Below are positions 27,252-36,660 of a stretch of 64,000 nt of DNA, piece after piece. The notes below the pieces were generated by a model, which saw only the letters and a program-made list of their open reading frames with translations, had not been told where the DNA came from and searched no databases. The translations under genes were made by a program, and so were the position numbers. Numbering within the stretch: the first letter of the stretch is position 1; each line of letters begins with the position of its first letter. The DNA comes from Helicobacter pylori (GTDB taxonomy: Bacteria > Campylobacterota > Campylobacteria > Campylobacterales > Helicobacteraceae), in contig NZ_CP122954.1 of NCBI RefSeq assembly GCF_030323545.1, positions 1,178,001 to 1,242,000 on the forward strand, in the 5' to 3' direction.

Positions 27252-28955
27252 TTAACCTTTCGTGCTGTCTGAAGAGATTTCATCTTTGATTAGGAGTTTA
27301 AAGAGCATTGCGATTTCATCAGGGCGTTCTTTAAGGGTCCCTCTAATCTTTTCTAAGATAATTTCGTATCTTACTTCTTCTTCGCTAAAGGTTGCATTAA
27401 GCCCTAATTGATCTTCTACTTTTTTTCTCAAATCGCCCAGTTTGTTCAATTCATCTTCTTCTTCATCCATTTCTTCAAACATGGATTTCACTTCCTTATC
27501 TTCATCAGGCACCACTTCTAGCATGCGTTCGCTGAAAGGCACAATCACTTTTTTATAGAAAATAAATAGCACTATAAACACTAAAATATACTTGATTAAA
27601 GGCGTGAATGAGCCTAAGATTTTTTGAGTCTTGTGCATGATTTTTTCGCTCAAAGTAGCGTTATCAATCATGGACGCCATAGGGTTAAACTCAAAATTAC
27701 TCACCGCTACATCATCGCCTCTATTTTGATTATAGCCAATGGCTTGTTTCACCAGAGCGTTGATTTTTTGAAGCGATTCATCGCTCAAAGGCTCGTATTC
27801 TAAAGTGTTTGCCCCGTCTTTAAGCGCGATTTTATACTTGCCATCCACCACAACCGCCGCATTCAAACGCACTAAAGTGCCAAACTCGCCCTTAATCTCG
27901 CTAATGGTTTTACCCACTTCATAATTGGTCGTGTTTTGAGATTTTTCGTATTTTTCTGGCTCTTTATTGTCTTTCAATCCTTGCACAGGCCCAATATTGC
28001 TCACAACCCCAGGCACGCCGCCGACTTGTTTTTTAGAAGCGCCTTCTTTTTTTTCTTCTAAATTTTGCTCGCTCCTTACAACATTATTGGGATCAAAAGT
28101 CTCTTTAGTGCTTTTCTTTTGGCTGAAATCAAACTCCGCATTGACCCTTGCGACCACCCTGTTTTTACCCCCCACAATAGGGGCTAATATATTGACAATC
28201 TTATTTTCTAAAATGTTTTCAAAATTTTGTTTGTAATGCAATTGCTCTAGGGCTAATTCTTTGGAATTTTCCAATATATCGCCCTCGCCTATGGATTCAC
28301 CATTTTCATTCACGATTTTCACATTTTCTATCGTGAGTTTAGGCACAGCTGCAGCGATTAAATTTTTAATCCCTAAAATTTGAGTGGGTGAAAGCTTCAT
28401 GTCAGGCTTGAGTTTGAGCATCACCGAAGCGCTAGGAGGGACTTCTTTAGCCACAAACACGCTGTCTTTAGGGATTGCAATATGCACATTGGCTTTCAAA
28501 ATGGGGTTTAAACTTTCAATCGTGCGCGACAATTCGCCTTCAATGGTGCGAATGAGTTTGATATTTTGATCAAAATCAGTCGCTCCAAAGTCTTTAGTGT
28601 CAAAGATTTCAAAGCCCACTTTACTCGTTTTAGGGATCCCTTGAGAAGCCAAAGTGATCCTTTCTTCATACACTTTATCTTTAGGGATAAGAATGGTGTC
28701 ATCTTTTGAGACTTTATAAGGGATTTGGTTTTGCTGGAGGTGCTGTAAGATTAAAGCGTTATCGCTAGAGTCCAATCTTTCAAATAAAACCCCATAGCCC
28801 CCTTGCGCGTAGTCTTTTTCTTTAAAGGGATAGAGCAACAAAAACACAAGCAAGGCGGTGATCAAAACCCCCGCTGCGATCAGGGCGATTTTTTGCTTTT
28901 TATTGAGCTTGATGAAAAAATCAACAATCCGTTGCAATAATACCTTTAAATCCAA
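27252..28955 (-). CDS. fliF: Flagellar MS-ring protein FliF
   Basis: Forms the MS ring in the inner membrane. The 567-residue protein has two membrane helices (about 25-43 and 445-465), the ring-building motif region YGVLFERLDSSD and ALILQHLQQNQIPY, and an acidic C-terminal tail (EDELNKLGDLRKK) that binds FliG. It is the first flagellar gene of the fliF-fliG-fliH-dxs-lepA series. Confidence 0.96.
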   Translation of the reverse strand: MDLKVLLQRIVDFFIKLNKKQKIALIAAGVLITALLVFLLLYPFKEKDYAQGGYGVLFERLDSSDNALILQHLQQNQIPYKVSKDDTILIPKDKVYEERITLASQGIPKTSKVGFEIFDTKDFGATDFDQNIKLIRTIEGELSRTIESLNPILKANVHIAIPKDSVFVAKEVPPSASVMLKLKPDMKLSPTQILGIKNLIAAAVPKLTIENVKIVNENGESIGEGDILENSKELALEQLHYKQNFENILENKIVNILAPIVGGKNRVVARVNAEFDFSQKKSTKETFDPNNVVRSEQNLEEKKEGASKKQVGGVPGVVSNIGPVQGLKDNKEPEKYEKSQNTTNYEVGKTISEIKGEFGTLVRLNAAVVVDGKYKIALKDGANTLEYEPLSDESLQKINALVKQAIGYNQNRGDDVAVSNFEFNPMASMIDNATLSEKIMHKTQKILGSFTPLIKYILVFIVLFIFYKKVIVPFSERMLEVVPDEDKEVKSMFEEMDEEEDELNKLGDLRKKVEDQLGLNATFSEEEVRYEIILEKIRGTLKERPDEIAMLFKLLIKDEISSDSTKG

Positions 28956-28998
28956 TATTAAAACCTTGATAAAATTTTCATTCTTTTAAGCCGTTCGC

Positions 28999-29661
28999 TT
29001 AGATCTTTTGAAACACGCTCAAATAAATCCCTATGGAAAAACAAGCCCCTAACGCCCCTAAACAAAACCCTCCTAAAACACTGCTAAAAGAAACCCCTAA
29101 AACAATCAGCACCAACCCTATTAAAAAAATCAAACCAAACAAGCTATAAAAAAGAATATTTTTAAGCGTTTGATGCGTGATCAAATGGGGTATCAATAAA
29201 ACAAGCAACCCATAAAATAGTGCTAAAGAAAGCGCAGTAGCGTTAGGGAAATTAGTGCTGTGCGAAAACCATTGAACAGAGTGTGTAAAAAGGTGTTTTA
29301 AAGATTCTAAAAGGGCTTCAAACAGGATCACGCTTAGCACAAACCACACCCCAAGCGCTAAATTTCTGCGATAAAGGCTTAAAAACACCCCCACTAACAA
29401 ACTCAAAGGCAACACGAATTGAGAAGAGCCTAAAAAAACAATGCGTTGGAGCGTTTGATCTAAAATAGGGCTAGAAGAATTTGAACGCATCAAGCTAAAA
29501 ATGGCGTTATCCATTGAATTAGTATAATCAAAAAAAACCAAGCCAAAAATAAGGATAAAAAACGCGCTAAAAACGCCTCCTAAAAGAAACAGGGTTTTCA
29601 CTGGTAATAAGAAAAATGGTTTGGGTTGTGTGGAAACATTTTTGAAAGAATTTTCAGCCAT
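28999..29661 (-). CDS. PAP2-like membrane protein with degenerate active site
   Basis: A 220-residue inner-membrane protein with about six hydrophobic segments, laid out like PAP2 phosphatases. The second catalytic block SxxSGH is here NFPNATALSLALFYG and the third (normally SRxxxxxHxxxD) is GVSFSSVLGGFCLGALG, where VLGG is retained but the catalytic His and Arg are not. It is therefore probably not an active phosphatase. Located 43 bases upstream of fliF on the same strand. Confidence 0.65.
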   Translation of the reverse strand: MAENSFKNVSTQPKPFFLLPVKTLFLLGGVFSAFFILIFGLVFFDYTNSMDNAIFSLMRSNSSSPILDQTLQRIVFLGSSQFVLPLSLLVGVFLSLYRRNLALGVWFVLSVILFEALLESLKHLFTHSVQWFSHSTNFPNATALSLALFYGLLVLLIPHLITHQTLKNILFYSLFGLIFLIGLVLIVLGVSFSSVLGGFCLGALGACFSIGIYLSVFQKI

Positions 29662-29811
29662 TATTTAAAACCCTTTTAGTCAGTTCATTCAAACTGGATA
29701 TTATACGCCAACGAACTTTAAAATTGCTCCTAAAAAATTTAAGACAATGAAGTTTAAACACATAAAAGCTTTTTATTTTAATCAAACCTAACTAATAAGA
29801 AACTGAAATTG

Positions 29812-29826
29812 TTTTTTTTTTTTTTT
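29812..29826. repeat. T15 homopolymer in the pyrG upstream region
   Basis: Fifteen consecutive T lie about 53-67 bases before the putative pyrG -10 box and about 100 before its start, between pyrG and the divergent PAP2-like gene. Long poly-T tracts at such sites change promoter strength by slippage at other H. pylori genes. Confidence 0.8.
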
Positions 29827-29878
29827 GAAATCGCTTTAATTTTTGCCCTCTTTTAAAGCTTTTTAACCCTTTTTAGAC

Positions 29879-29884
29879 TACAAT
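29879..29884 (+). promoter_or_regulatory. Putative -10 box of pyrG
   Basis: TACAAT lies 35 bases before the pyrG ATG; no good -35 is seen, as usual for H. pylori sigma-80 promoters. AAAGGAA at 29900-29908 is the ribosome-binding site. Confidence 0.5.
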
Positions 29885-29919
29885 TTTGAGAAGTAAAAAT
29901 CAAAGGAACGCAATAACTT

Positions 29920-31536
29920 ATGGATAGAGCCAAATTTATTTTCGTTACAGGGGGCGTGTTAAGCTCTCTAGGGAAAGGGATTTCATCTTCTTCAATCGCT
30001 ACGCTTTTGCAGCATTGCAATTACCAGGTTTCTATTTTGAAGATCGATCCTTATATTAATATTGATCCAGGCACCATGAGCCCTTTAGAGCATGGGGAAG
30101 TGTTTGTTACTAGCGATGGCGCTGAAACGGATTTAGACATCGGGCATTATGAACGCTTTTTGAACAGGAATTTAACGAGATTGAATAATTTCACTACCGG
30201 GCAGATTTTTTCAAGCGTGATAGAAAATGAAAGGAAAGGGGAGTATTTAGGCAAGACCATTCAAATCGTCCCCCATGTAACCGATGAAATCAAAAGGCGC
30301 ATTAAAAGTGCGGCTAAAGGGTTGGATTTTTTAATCGTGGAAGTGGGCGGAACCGTGGGCGATATGGAGGGCATGTTTTATTTGGAAGCGATCCGCCAGC
30401 TTAAATTGGAATTAGGGAATGAAAAAGTCATCAATGTGCATGTAACCTTGATCCCCTATATCCAAACCACTAACGAACTAAAAACCAAACCAACGCAACA
30501 CTCCGTCCAAGAATTACGGCGTCTTGGCGTAACCCCTCAAATCATTTTAGCGCGATCGCCTAAGCCTTTGGACAAAGAATTGAAAAATAAAATCGCTTTG
30601 AGTTGCGATGTGGAGCAAGACAGCGTGATTGTCGCCACAGACACTAAAAGCATTTACGCATGCCCTATTCTTTTCTTGCAAGAAGGCATTTTAACCCCCA
30701 TTGCCAGACGCTTTAATTTGAATAAACTACACCCCAAAATGGCAGCTTGGAACACTTTAGTAGAAAAGATTATCGCTCCTAAACACAAAGTCAAAATTGG
30801 TTTTGTGGGCAAGTATTTAAGCTTAAAAGAATCTTATAAATCCTTGATTGAAGCCTTAATCCATGCGGGCGCGCATCTGGATGCGCAAGTCAATATTGAA
30901 TGGCTGGATAGCGAGAATTTTAACGAAAAGACGGATTTAGAGGGCGTTGATGCGATTTTAGTGCCTGGGGGCTTTGGAGAAAGGGGGATTGAGGGCAAAA
31001 TTTGCGCTATTCAAAGGGCTAGGCTAGAAAAACTCCCCTTTTTAGGGATTTGTTTGGGCATGCAATTAGCGATCGTTGAATTTTGCCGCAATGTTTTGGG
31101 TTTAAAAGGGGCTAACTCTACGGAATTTAACCAACGCTGCGAATACCCTGTGGTGTATTTGATTGAAGATTTTATCGATCAAAACCACCAAAAACAGGTG
31201 CGCACCTACAATTCGCCTTTAGGAGGCACCATGCGATTAGGGGAATATGAATGCGAAATCATGCCAAATAGCCTGTTAGAAAAAGCTTATAAAAAGCCTA
31301 GCATTAAAGAAAGGCACCGCCATCGTTATGAAATCAACCCCAAATACCGCCAGGAATGGGAAAATAGGGGCTTGAAAGTGGTGGGTTTTGGAGCGAATCA
31401 TTTGATTGAAGCGATTGAGTTAGAAGATCACCCGTTCTTTGTGGGGGTGCAATTCCACCCGGAATTCACCTCCAGGTTGCAAAGCCCTAACCCTATTATT
31501 TTGGATTTCATTAAGAGCGCTCTTCATAAATCCTAA
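29920..31536 (+). CDS. pyrG: CTP synthase
   Basis: Makes CTP from UTP with glutamine nitrogen. The 538 residues comprise the synthetase domain ([18 protein letters not shown] near 8-25; [13 protein letters not shown]) and a class I glutamine amidotransferase (about 295-538) with the nucleophile Cys in GICLGMQLA (about 375) and the His-Glu pair in QFHPEFTSR. It is followed after eight bases by recJ. Confidence 0.97.
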   Translation: MDRAKFIFVTGGVLSSLGKGISSSSIATLLQHCNYQVSILKIDPYINIDPGTMSPLEHGEVFVTSDGAETDLDIGHYERFLNRNLTRLNNFTTGQIFSSVIENERKGEYLGKTIQIVPHVTDEIKRRIKSAAKGLDFLIVEVGGTVGDMEGMFYLEAIRQLKLELGNEKVINVHVTLIPYIQTTNELKTKPTQHSVQELRRLGVTPQIILARSPKPLDKELKNKIALSCDVEQDSVIVATDTKSIYACPILFLQEGILTPIARRFNLNKLHPKMAAWNTLVEKIIAPKHKVKIGFVGKYLSLKESYKSLIEALIHAGAHLDAQVNIEWLDSENFNEKTDLEGVDAILVPGGFGERGIEGKICAIQRARLEKLPFLGICLGMQLAIVEFCRNVLGLKGANSTEFNQRCEYPVVYLIEDFIDQNHQKQVRTYNSPLGGTMRLGEYECEIMPNSLLEKAYKKPSIKERHRHRYEINPKYRQEWENRGLKVVGFGANHLIEAIELEDHPFFVGVQFHPEFTSRLQSPNPIILDFIKSALHKS

Positions 31537-31544
31537 TCTAAAGA

Positions 31545-33095
31545 ATGAAACAAAAGCTTAAAGCTCAAATCAAAGAGCGAGTGGCTTCTATCGCTTATAA
31601 TGAAAAAGGGTTTCCTAGCCCCTTTTTATTTAAAGACTTGAAAAAAGCCGCACTCAAAATCATAGAAGCCATGCGCGCAAACACAGAAATTTTAGTGGTG
31701 GGCGATTATGACGCTGACGGCGTGATTAGCTCTACTATCATGGCAAAATTCTTTGAAAGCCTGAATTATAAGCATGTTCGCATTGTGATCCCTAATCGCT
31801 TCATTGATGGCTATGGGATTTCTAAAAAATTTTTAGAAAAACACCACGCCCCTTTAATCATCACGGTGGATAATGGGATTAGCGCCTTTGAAACCGCACG
31901 ATTTTGTAAAGAAAAAAACTACACCCTTATCATTACGGATCATCATTGCTTACACCATGATGAAGTCCCAGACGCTTATGCGGTGATCAACCCCAAGCAA
32001 CCGGATTGTGATTTTATCCAAAAGGAAGTGTGTGGGGCGTTGGTAGCGTTTTATTTGTGCTATGGTATCCACCAGCTTCTAGGAAAAGAAAAGAGCCATT
32101 CTAGTGAGTTATTATGCTTAGCGGGCGTGGCGACTATTGCTGACATGATGCCTTTGACTTTTTTTAACCGCTTTTTAGTTTCTAAAGCCTTGTATTTTTT
32201 GCAAAAAGAATCCTTAGGGGCGATGGGGTTTTTGCGCCAAAGAGAAGTTTTTAGAAAACGCTCTTTAAAAGCGAGCGATATTTCTTTTAATATCGCCCCT
32301 TTAATCAACTCCGCAGGGCGCATGCAAGATGCGAAAATGGCTTTAGATTTTTTAAGCGCGAATAATTTTCAAGATGGCTATTCTTTGTATGAACGCTTGA
32401 AAGCATGCAATTTGAAGCGCAAAATGATCCAACAGCAGGTTTTTGAAGAAGCCTTTAAGCATGCGATGGTTGGAGAAAAAATCATCATCGCTTTTAAGGA
32501 TAATTGGCATGAGGGCGTGCTTGGGATTGTGGCTTCAAAATTAGTGGAAGCCACTCAAAAGCCAAGCCTGGTTTTTACCTTTAAAGAAGGGGTGTATAAA
32601 GGGAGCGCTCGTAGCTCTCCAAATATTGATTTGATTGACGCTTTGAATGGGGTTTCTTCTTTGTTGCTCGGCTATGGGGGGCATAGGCAAGCTTGCGGGT
32701 TGAGCGTTGGAAAAAACAATATCGTCTCGCTCTTTGAAACTTTAGAAAATTTTGATTTTAAAGTCTTGCCTTTTTATGAAAAAGAACCCCCTTTAACGCT
32801 CAAATTAAAAGACATTGACAGAGAGCTTTTAGAGATTATAGAAGCGGGCGAACCTTATGGGCAAGAAAACCCTGAACCCCTATTCCAAGCAAAAAATTTA
32901 GAAGTCATAGAAGAAAAAATCATTAAAGAAAGCCACCAGGTTTTGCGTTTTAAGGATAAAGAATGCGTCAAAGAGGCTATTTATTTTAACGCTGAGCGGT
33001 TTTTGAAAGCGGGCGAAAAGGTGAGCGTGCTTTTTAGCGTGGAATTAGATGAGTGTTCTAATGAGCCTAAAATGTTTGTTAAAAGTTTGTTGTAG
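31545..33095 (+). CDS. recJ: Single-strand 5'-3' exonuclease RecJ
   Basis: DHH-family exonuclease acting in recombination and mismatch repair. The 516 residues contain DYDADGVISSTIM (about 54-66), the ITDHH motif (about 135-139) and the DHHA1 segment KGSARSSPNIDLIDAL with GYGGHRQACG. It is a little shorter than E. coli RecJ (577). Its TAG stop shares a base with the next GTG start. Confidence 0.95.
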   Translation: MKQKLKAQIKERVASIAYNEKGFPSPFLFKDLKKAALKIIEAMRANTEILVVGDYDADGVISSTIMAKFFESLNYKHVRIVIPNRFIDGYGISKKFLEKHHAPLIITVDNGISAFETARFCKEKNYTLIITDHHCLHHDEVPDAYAVINPKQPDCDFIQKEVCGALVAFYLCYGIHQLLGKEKSHSSELLCLAGVATIADMMPLTFFNRFLVSKALYFLQKESLGAMGFLRQREVFRKRSLKASDISFNIAPLINSAGRMQDAKMALDFLSANNFQDGYSLYERLKACNLKRKMIQQQVFEEAFKHAMVGEKIIIAFKDNWHEGVLGIVASKLVEATQKPSLVFTFKEGVYKGSARSSPNIDLIDALNGVSSLLLGYGGHRQACGLSVGKNNIVSLFETLENFDFKVLPFYEKEPPLTLKLKDIDRELLEIIEAGEPYGQENPEPLFQAKNLEVIEEKIIKESHQVLRFKDKECVKEAIYFNAERFLKAGEKVSVLFSVELDECSNEPKMFVKSLL

Positions 33096-33991
33096 TGCCT
33101 TTTGTTGAAGAAGAATTTGAAATTTTAAAACCCACCAAAGCCTTGTTTTTGGTGCGCGATGTTTTAAAATGCTCTTTAAAAGAAGCCCAACGGCACCTTG
33201 ACAAACAACGCTTAAAACAAAACCAACAAGTCGTGCGTAAATCTCAAATGATTCAAGGGGTCGTTCGCTTGATTTATTTCAAGCCTAATGAAAAACAAGA
33301 AAAGCTTGTTTTTGAGGCTAAGGATTTTGGCGTATTTGACAAACCCGCTCAAGTCTATACCCACCCTAAAGGCTATTTTTACCATGAAAGCTTATTAGAT
33401 TGTATCCAATCTCATTTTGGCAAAAACGCCCACCCAGCCCACAGATTGGACTATGAAACGAGCGGGTTGGTTTTAGCGGGTAAAACCTTACAAAGCACCA
33501 AAGATTTAAAAGCGCTTTTCATGCAAAAAAAAGTGAAAAAAACTTATTTAGTGCTAGCGTATGGGTTGGTGGATAAAAGTATCATCATAGACAAACCCAT
33601 TCTAACGCCACAAAACATTCAAAAAGATTTGCGCATTCGATCTCAAATTTCTCCTTTAGGCAAGCCTTCAATTACCCTTGTTGAGCCTTTAAGCTATAAT
33701 CCTTTTTTGGATATAAGCTTGCTTAAAATAACCCCACTCACCGGGCGCACGCACCAGATCCGCTTGCATTTAAGCAGTATAAATCATAGGATCGTTGGCG
33801 AGGGGCTTTATGGGGTGGCAGATGAAAACGCCAGAGAATACCTTCAATTGAAGCGTGAAAATAACGCCCCAACCCTCATGCTCCATGCCGCTAGTTTAGA
33901 GTTTGAATTTAAAGGGGCGATCTACAAAATCGCTTCCCCAATGCCTGAACGCTTCATGCCGTTTTTAAAAGATCTACCGCTCTTTTACTGA
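33095..33991 (+). CDS. RluD-type 23S rRNA/tRNA pseudouridine synthase
   Basis: RluA/RluD family enzyme that isomerises uridines in structured RNA. The 298 residues show a short S4-like N-terminus and the catalytic motif HRLDYETSGLVL (Asp about residue 118), followed by LTGRTHQIRLHL. The start is GTG, overlapping the recJ stop by one base (TAGTG). Position matches HP0347. The exact target base is not shown by sequence. Its last 18 bases overlap the convergent gene. Confidence 0.9.
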   Translation: MPFVEEEFEILKPTKALFLVRDVLKCSLKEAQRHLDKQRLKQNQQVVRKSQMIQGVVRLIYFKPNEKQEKLVFEAKDFGVFDKPAQVYTHPKGYFYHESLLDCIQSHFGKNAHPAHRLDYETSGLVLAGKTLQSTKDLKALFMQKKVKKTYLVLAYGLVDKSIIIDKPILTPQNIQKDLRIRSQISPLGKPSITLVEPLSYNPFLDISLLKITPLTGRTHQIRLHLSSINHRIVGEGLYGVADENAREYLQLKRENNAPTLMLHAASLEFEFKGAIYKIASPMPERFMPFLKDLPLFY

Positions 33992-34528
33992 TTGTTCTTT
34001 TGGTTGTCCTCTTTCTGGGGTTTGGTTGAGATCATCTATATGCTCTTTGATGGTTTTTTTCTCCACCACAGGAGCGTTTTTGAAACTCTCTTGAAGTTCT
34101 TGACTGATCTTAATAAAGCTATCGTTAAATTGCTGTTTGTAGCTGTTTTTGAGGTTTTCTTTCACTTCGTTGATGTTGTTCAAAATTTCTTTTTTGAATT
34201 TGTCTCTGTGGAGCCATTCATCAATAAAATTGATCGCCGCATCGCTTCCAAACCAAAGTGTAATAACGCAAGCAGGAGCGAAAGGCCCGCAAGTCCAAGA
34301 ACCGCTCACTGCTGTGCCAATCTTTGCGAGGAATTTACCCCCTACTTTCGCCCCGAGTTTAGTGCCAATTTTTGCCACAAGTTTTGGGGTTAGCTTTGCC
34401 ATAATAGCCAAGCCACTCACGCCAGCCGTTGCCCCTATAGTTCCTGTAAAATTGGCTTTCAATTTCCTTGCCACTTCATCGCCAAGAGTGTCTAAAATTT
34501 TTGCGTTTTGAGAAAGATCGGTATCCAC
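33974..34528 (-). CDS. Glycine-zipper membrane protein of unknown function
   Basis: I do not recognise the family. The 184-residue protein has an N-terminal polar part, then a glycine/alanine/lysine-rich stretch (about 29-75: repeated (A/K)KIGTKLGAKVGG-type segments) of the glycine-zipper kind, a hydrophobic hairpin with two Cys (TCGPFAPACVITLWF, about 79-93), and a charged, coiled-coil C-terminal half. It looks membrane-inserted. Last gene of a four-gene series with no gap to the one upstream (one-base spacing), so very probably one operon. Confidence 0.7.
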   Translation of the reverse strand: MDTDLSQNAKILDTLGDEVARKLKANFTGTIGATAGVSGLAIMAKLTPKLVAKIGTKLGAKVGGKFLAKIGTAVSGSWTCGPFAPACVITLWFGSDAAINFIDEWLHRDKFKKEILNNINEVKENLKNSYKQQFNDSFIKISQELQESFKNAPVVEKKTIKEHIDDLNQTPERGQPKEQSVKER

Positions 34529-35194
34529 TCATTTTAGAGCGGTCTCACTCACAAATTTTTCGTGTTGGTTTAACAAACTCCCATAAGTTTTAGAAAGCTT
34601 CTTGGTTATAGCATCCAATCTTTGTTTATAATCTTTCCCTAAAAGTTTTTCCTGCAACACATTAGCCACCGCATCTTCGGCACTCAAGCCGGTCTTTTTA
34701 GCTACAAAAAGAGCAAGCTCGCTATAATCCCCCTTGATAGAATAATGCCAGTCCAAGAACTTATCCACATTGTTTTCTACTATATCAAAAAACCCATCTA
34801 TTTGAGTGTTTATCTTGCCATTCATTTCCTCTATGCCACTATTCAGAGCAGCGTTGATTTTTGATTGATGGTTATTAAGATTATCTTTTATAATATCGGT
34901 AGGTAAGAGTTTCTCAATATATCTCTTAGCGGGTTTAATGATTTTTTGGGTACGAGCCGTTTTTGTCTCCTGACTAGGTTCGCTATACGCAAAGAATTTG
35001 ACGCTAAAATAGACGACAAGTAAAACAATAATTGTCCCCCAAAACATTCTGCTGGATTTCTTCTGCTTTCTCTGCTTTTCTTGTTCCTTGCTCTCTGGAC
35101 ATTCTTTTTCTTGTGTTGGTTTTTCTTGCTCTAACTTTTGTTTTTCTAGTTCTGGCTTTTGTCTTGCCCGCTCTAGATATTCTTTAAACATCAT
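34529..35194 (-). CDS. Single-pass membrane protein with coiled-coil domain, unknown function
   Basis: 221 residues: a highly charged cytoplasmic N-terminus (Lys/Glu/Gln repeats to about 48), one membrane helix (about 50-69) and a long helical extracytoplasmic part with FLDWHYSIKGDYSELALF (about 144-161) and a second amphipathic region. No signal peptide cleavage site. The ATG overlaps the upstream gene's stop by four bases. Partner role with the glycine-zipper protein is inferred from tight spacing only. Confidence 0.7.
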   Translation of the reverse strand: MMFKEYLERARQKPELEKQKLEQEKPTQEKECPESKEQEKQRKQKKSSRMFWGTIIVLLVVYFSVKFFAYSEPSQETKTARTQKIIKPAKRYIEKLLPTDIIKDNLNNHQSKINAALNSGIEEMNGKINTQIDGFFDIVENNVDKFLDWHYSIKGDYSELALFVAKKTGLSAEDAVANVLQEKLLGKDYKQRLDAITKKLSKTYGSLLNQHEKFVSETALK

Positions 35195-35976
35195 TTTCCA
35201 TACTCACTCCTAAAATATTTTGATAACCAATAAATGATTTGAGCGCTCAGCCTGCTGATGGCTATCCCGCTAAGAGCGTTATAGGTGATAAACACCACCC
35301 AGCCCGCAACAATAAACCCTTTATTTAAGCCCATGCTCTCCGCTTTGAACATGCCCCACCAAGTAACCCCCTCTAACATCTTTCTAGCCTTCAAAAAATA
35401 ATCCATGTAGTCGCAGCTGGAATAGATGGAGTTGCCCACTTCTTGGATCGTGTCTATTAAAGTTGGTTTCAAATAGGTGGGCATGTTGCCATGATAGATC
35501 ACATAGCAACTCAAGCCAATGAAGAAAAGAGCCCCCACAAAAGCACTCACTTCTCTAGACATCAGCATCAAATAATCTTCTTTGATGATACTCTTGAGCA
35601 CTTTTTCAAACGCACCAAACACCGCAGCACAAACAACGATAGTGCAAAAAACAAGCCCCCACATCATCCAATTATAGTCCAGCACGCTATAAGCGATGGA
35701 TATGGATGTGAAAATTGAAAAAATAACATAAAAGCAACATACCATTATTGGGGAGTGTAGCATCTTGGATAAAAAAGATTCGCTATTCACAAAGCACTTG
35801 GCGAAGCATTTCCTCTGATGCATTTTTAAAGAAATATAGCTGTAAGCGACAATCCCTAGTATCAGCAGCACAAAGACCAACGAGAAACAGGACTTATCGT
35901 AAGTCCAACGCCACAAGCCCAACAACACCCCAACGATCACGCTTGTGCCCAGAATGATTTTAAAAAAATAAGACAT
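35191..35976 (-). CDS. Multispanning membrane protein, unknown function
   Basis: 261 residues with about six or seven hydrophobic segments (about 4-21, 29-50, 75-97, 103-126, 144-165, 222-244) and one extracytoplasmic or cytoplasmic loop of 55 residues (about 167-220) with two Cys (YSSCDYMDYFL). No transporter motif recognised. Starts on the last base of the preceding gene. Confidence 0.7.
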   Translation of the reverse strand: MSYFFKIILGTSVIVGVLLGLWRWTYDKSCFSLVFVLLILGIVAYSYISLKMHQRKCFAKCFVNSESFLSKMLHSPIMVCCFYVIFSIFTSISIAYSVLDYNWMMWGLVFCTIVVCAAVFGAFEKVLKSIIKEDYLMLMSREVSAFVGALFFIGLSCYVIYHGNMPTYLKPTLIDTIQEVGNSIYSSCDYMDYFLKARKMLEGVTWWGMFKAESMGLNKGFIVAGWVVFITYNALSGIAISRLSAQIIYWLSKYFRSEYGK

Positions 35977-36272
35977 TATCTTTTATACCTCTTGTTGTTT
36001 TTGAAGCGTTTGTTAGGGTTGTCTTTAAGGAGGAAGATCTTAAACGCTACCAGTATCAAAGATAGTGAGAATATCGTTAGCGCTACTATCCAAAAAAGAT
36101 CCTTGCTGACAAAGTAAAGGATTGCGCTCTCTATCAAGCAAATGAGCGAAACGCCGTATTTAAACTCATGCTTTAAGATCTTATGGCGGGACACAACCAT
36201 AGCGACCAAAAACCCGACAGACCCGCCAAGGAGCGATAAAACCCACAAAGCTTTTTCAGGAATACGCCACAT
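35976..36272 (-). CDS. Small membrane protein, unknown function
   Basis: 98 residues, three hydrophobic segments (about 8-25, 38-54, 56-76) and a strongly basic tail (KRFKNNKRYKR). It follows the 25-residue peptide gene after seven bases, and has only a weak ribosome-binding site of its own, so its translation may depend on that of the peptide. Confidence 0.65.
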   Translation of the reverse strand: MWRIPEKALWVLSLLGGSVGFLVAMVVSRHKILKHEFKYGVSLICLIESAILYFVSKDLFWIVALTIFSLSLILVAFKIFLLKDNPNKRFKNNKRYKR

Positions 36273-36279
36273 TTTTTGC

Positions 36280-36357
36280 TCAATTTTTATCCACCAGCAT
36301 GAGAATAAAGATCAGAATATTGACTATGAGCAACCAAACGATAGAAGCAAATTCCAC
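36280..36357 (-). CDS. 25-residue hydrophobic peptide
   Basis: GTG start preceded by GAAAGGGTGA, 25 codons, TGA stop. The product MEFASIVWLLIVNILIFILM plus LVDKN is a single hydrophobic helix with a short charged end. The good ribosome-binding site and the seven-base distance to the next gene argue that it is translated. It could be a lone membrane micro-protein or a leader for the operon. Confidence 0.5.
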   Translation of the reverse strand: MEFASIVWLLIVNILIFILMLVDKN

Positions 36358-36410
36358 GCTCACCCTTTCAAGAGCGTTTTAACAACCCAAACGCTACCAC
36401 TTGGCTTTTT

Positions 36411-36426
36411 AGAGAGAGAGAGAGAG
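36411..36426. repeat. (AG)8 dinucleotide repeat ((CT)8 on the minus strand)
   Basis: Eight AG units, 54 bases before the peptide gene in the transcript direction. CT repeats of this size switch outer-membrane genes in H. pylori. Here the tract could lie in a TTG-started frame (LLSLSLSLK...) ending just before the peptide's ribosome-binding site, or only in the 5' leader. Confidence 0.75.
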
Positions 36427-36557
36427 AAAGCAAAATTTTAAGATTGATTCTCAAATCTATTCCTTTACAAAAGTTAAGACTGGGTGTTTTAACATGATTT
36501 TTGGCCTGCTCGCATCAAGCCCTTACTTTTTAACATTCCCGCTCCCTTGCTTTTTTA

Positions 36558-36649
36558 AAGCCTCCCTAAATTATTACACCCCACACCAATAAACACAACG
36601 CGCCCAAGCACAAAGCCCTAAAAAAGGTCTTTTTGAAATTCTTTAGTAT
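36558..36649 (-). pseudogene. Remnant of an hcp (Sel1-repeat) gene
   Basis: Minus-strand reading gives an Hcp-type signal peptide LKNFKKTFFRALCLGALCL, then after a frame change CNNLGRL, the core of a Sel1-like repeat. Everything between and after is lost. The first codon, where Hcp proteins have Met-Leu, is ATA-CTA. The segment is similar to the start of the second hcp gene near 38892. Confidence 0.6.
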
Positions 36650-36660
36650 GACACCCTTCC

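Noticed and set aside
33992-34511. Plus-strand frames opposite the glycine-zipper gene
   Set aside because: Both are shadows of an in-frame minus-strand gene with good start and spacing.
36142-36441. Plus-strand frame ending RERERAKF across the AG repeat
   Set aside because: Antisense to membrane genes, with no ribosome-binding site or conserved features.
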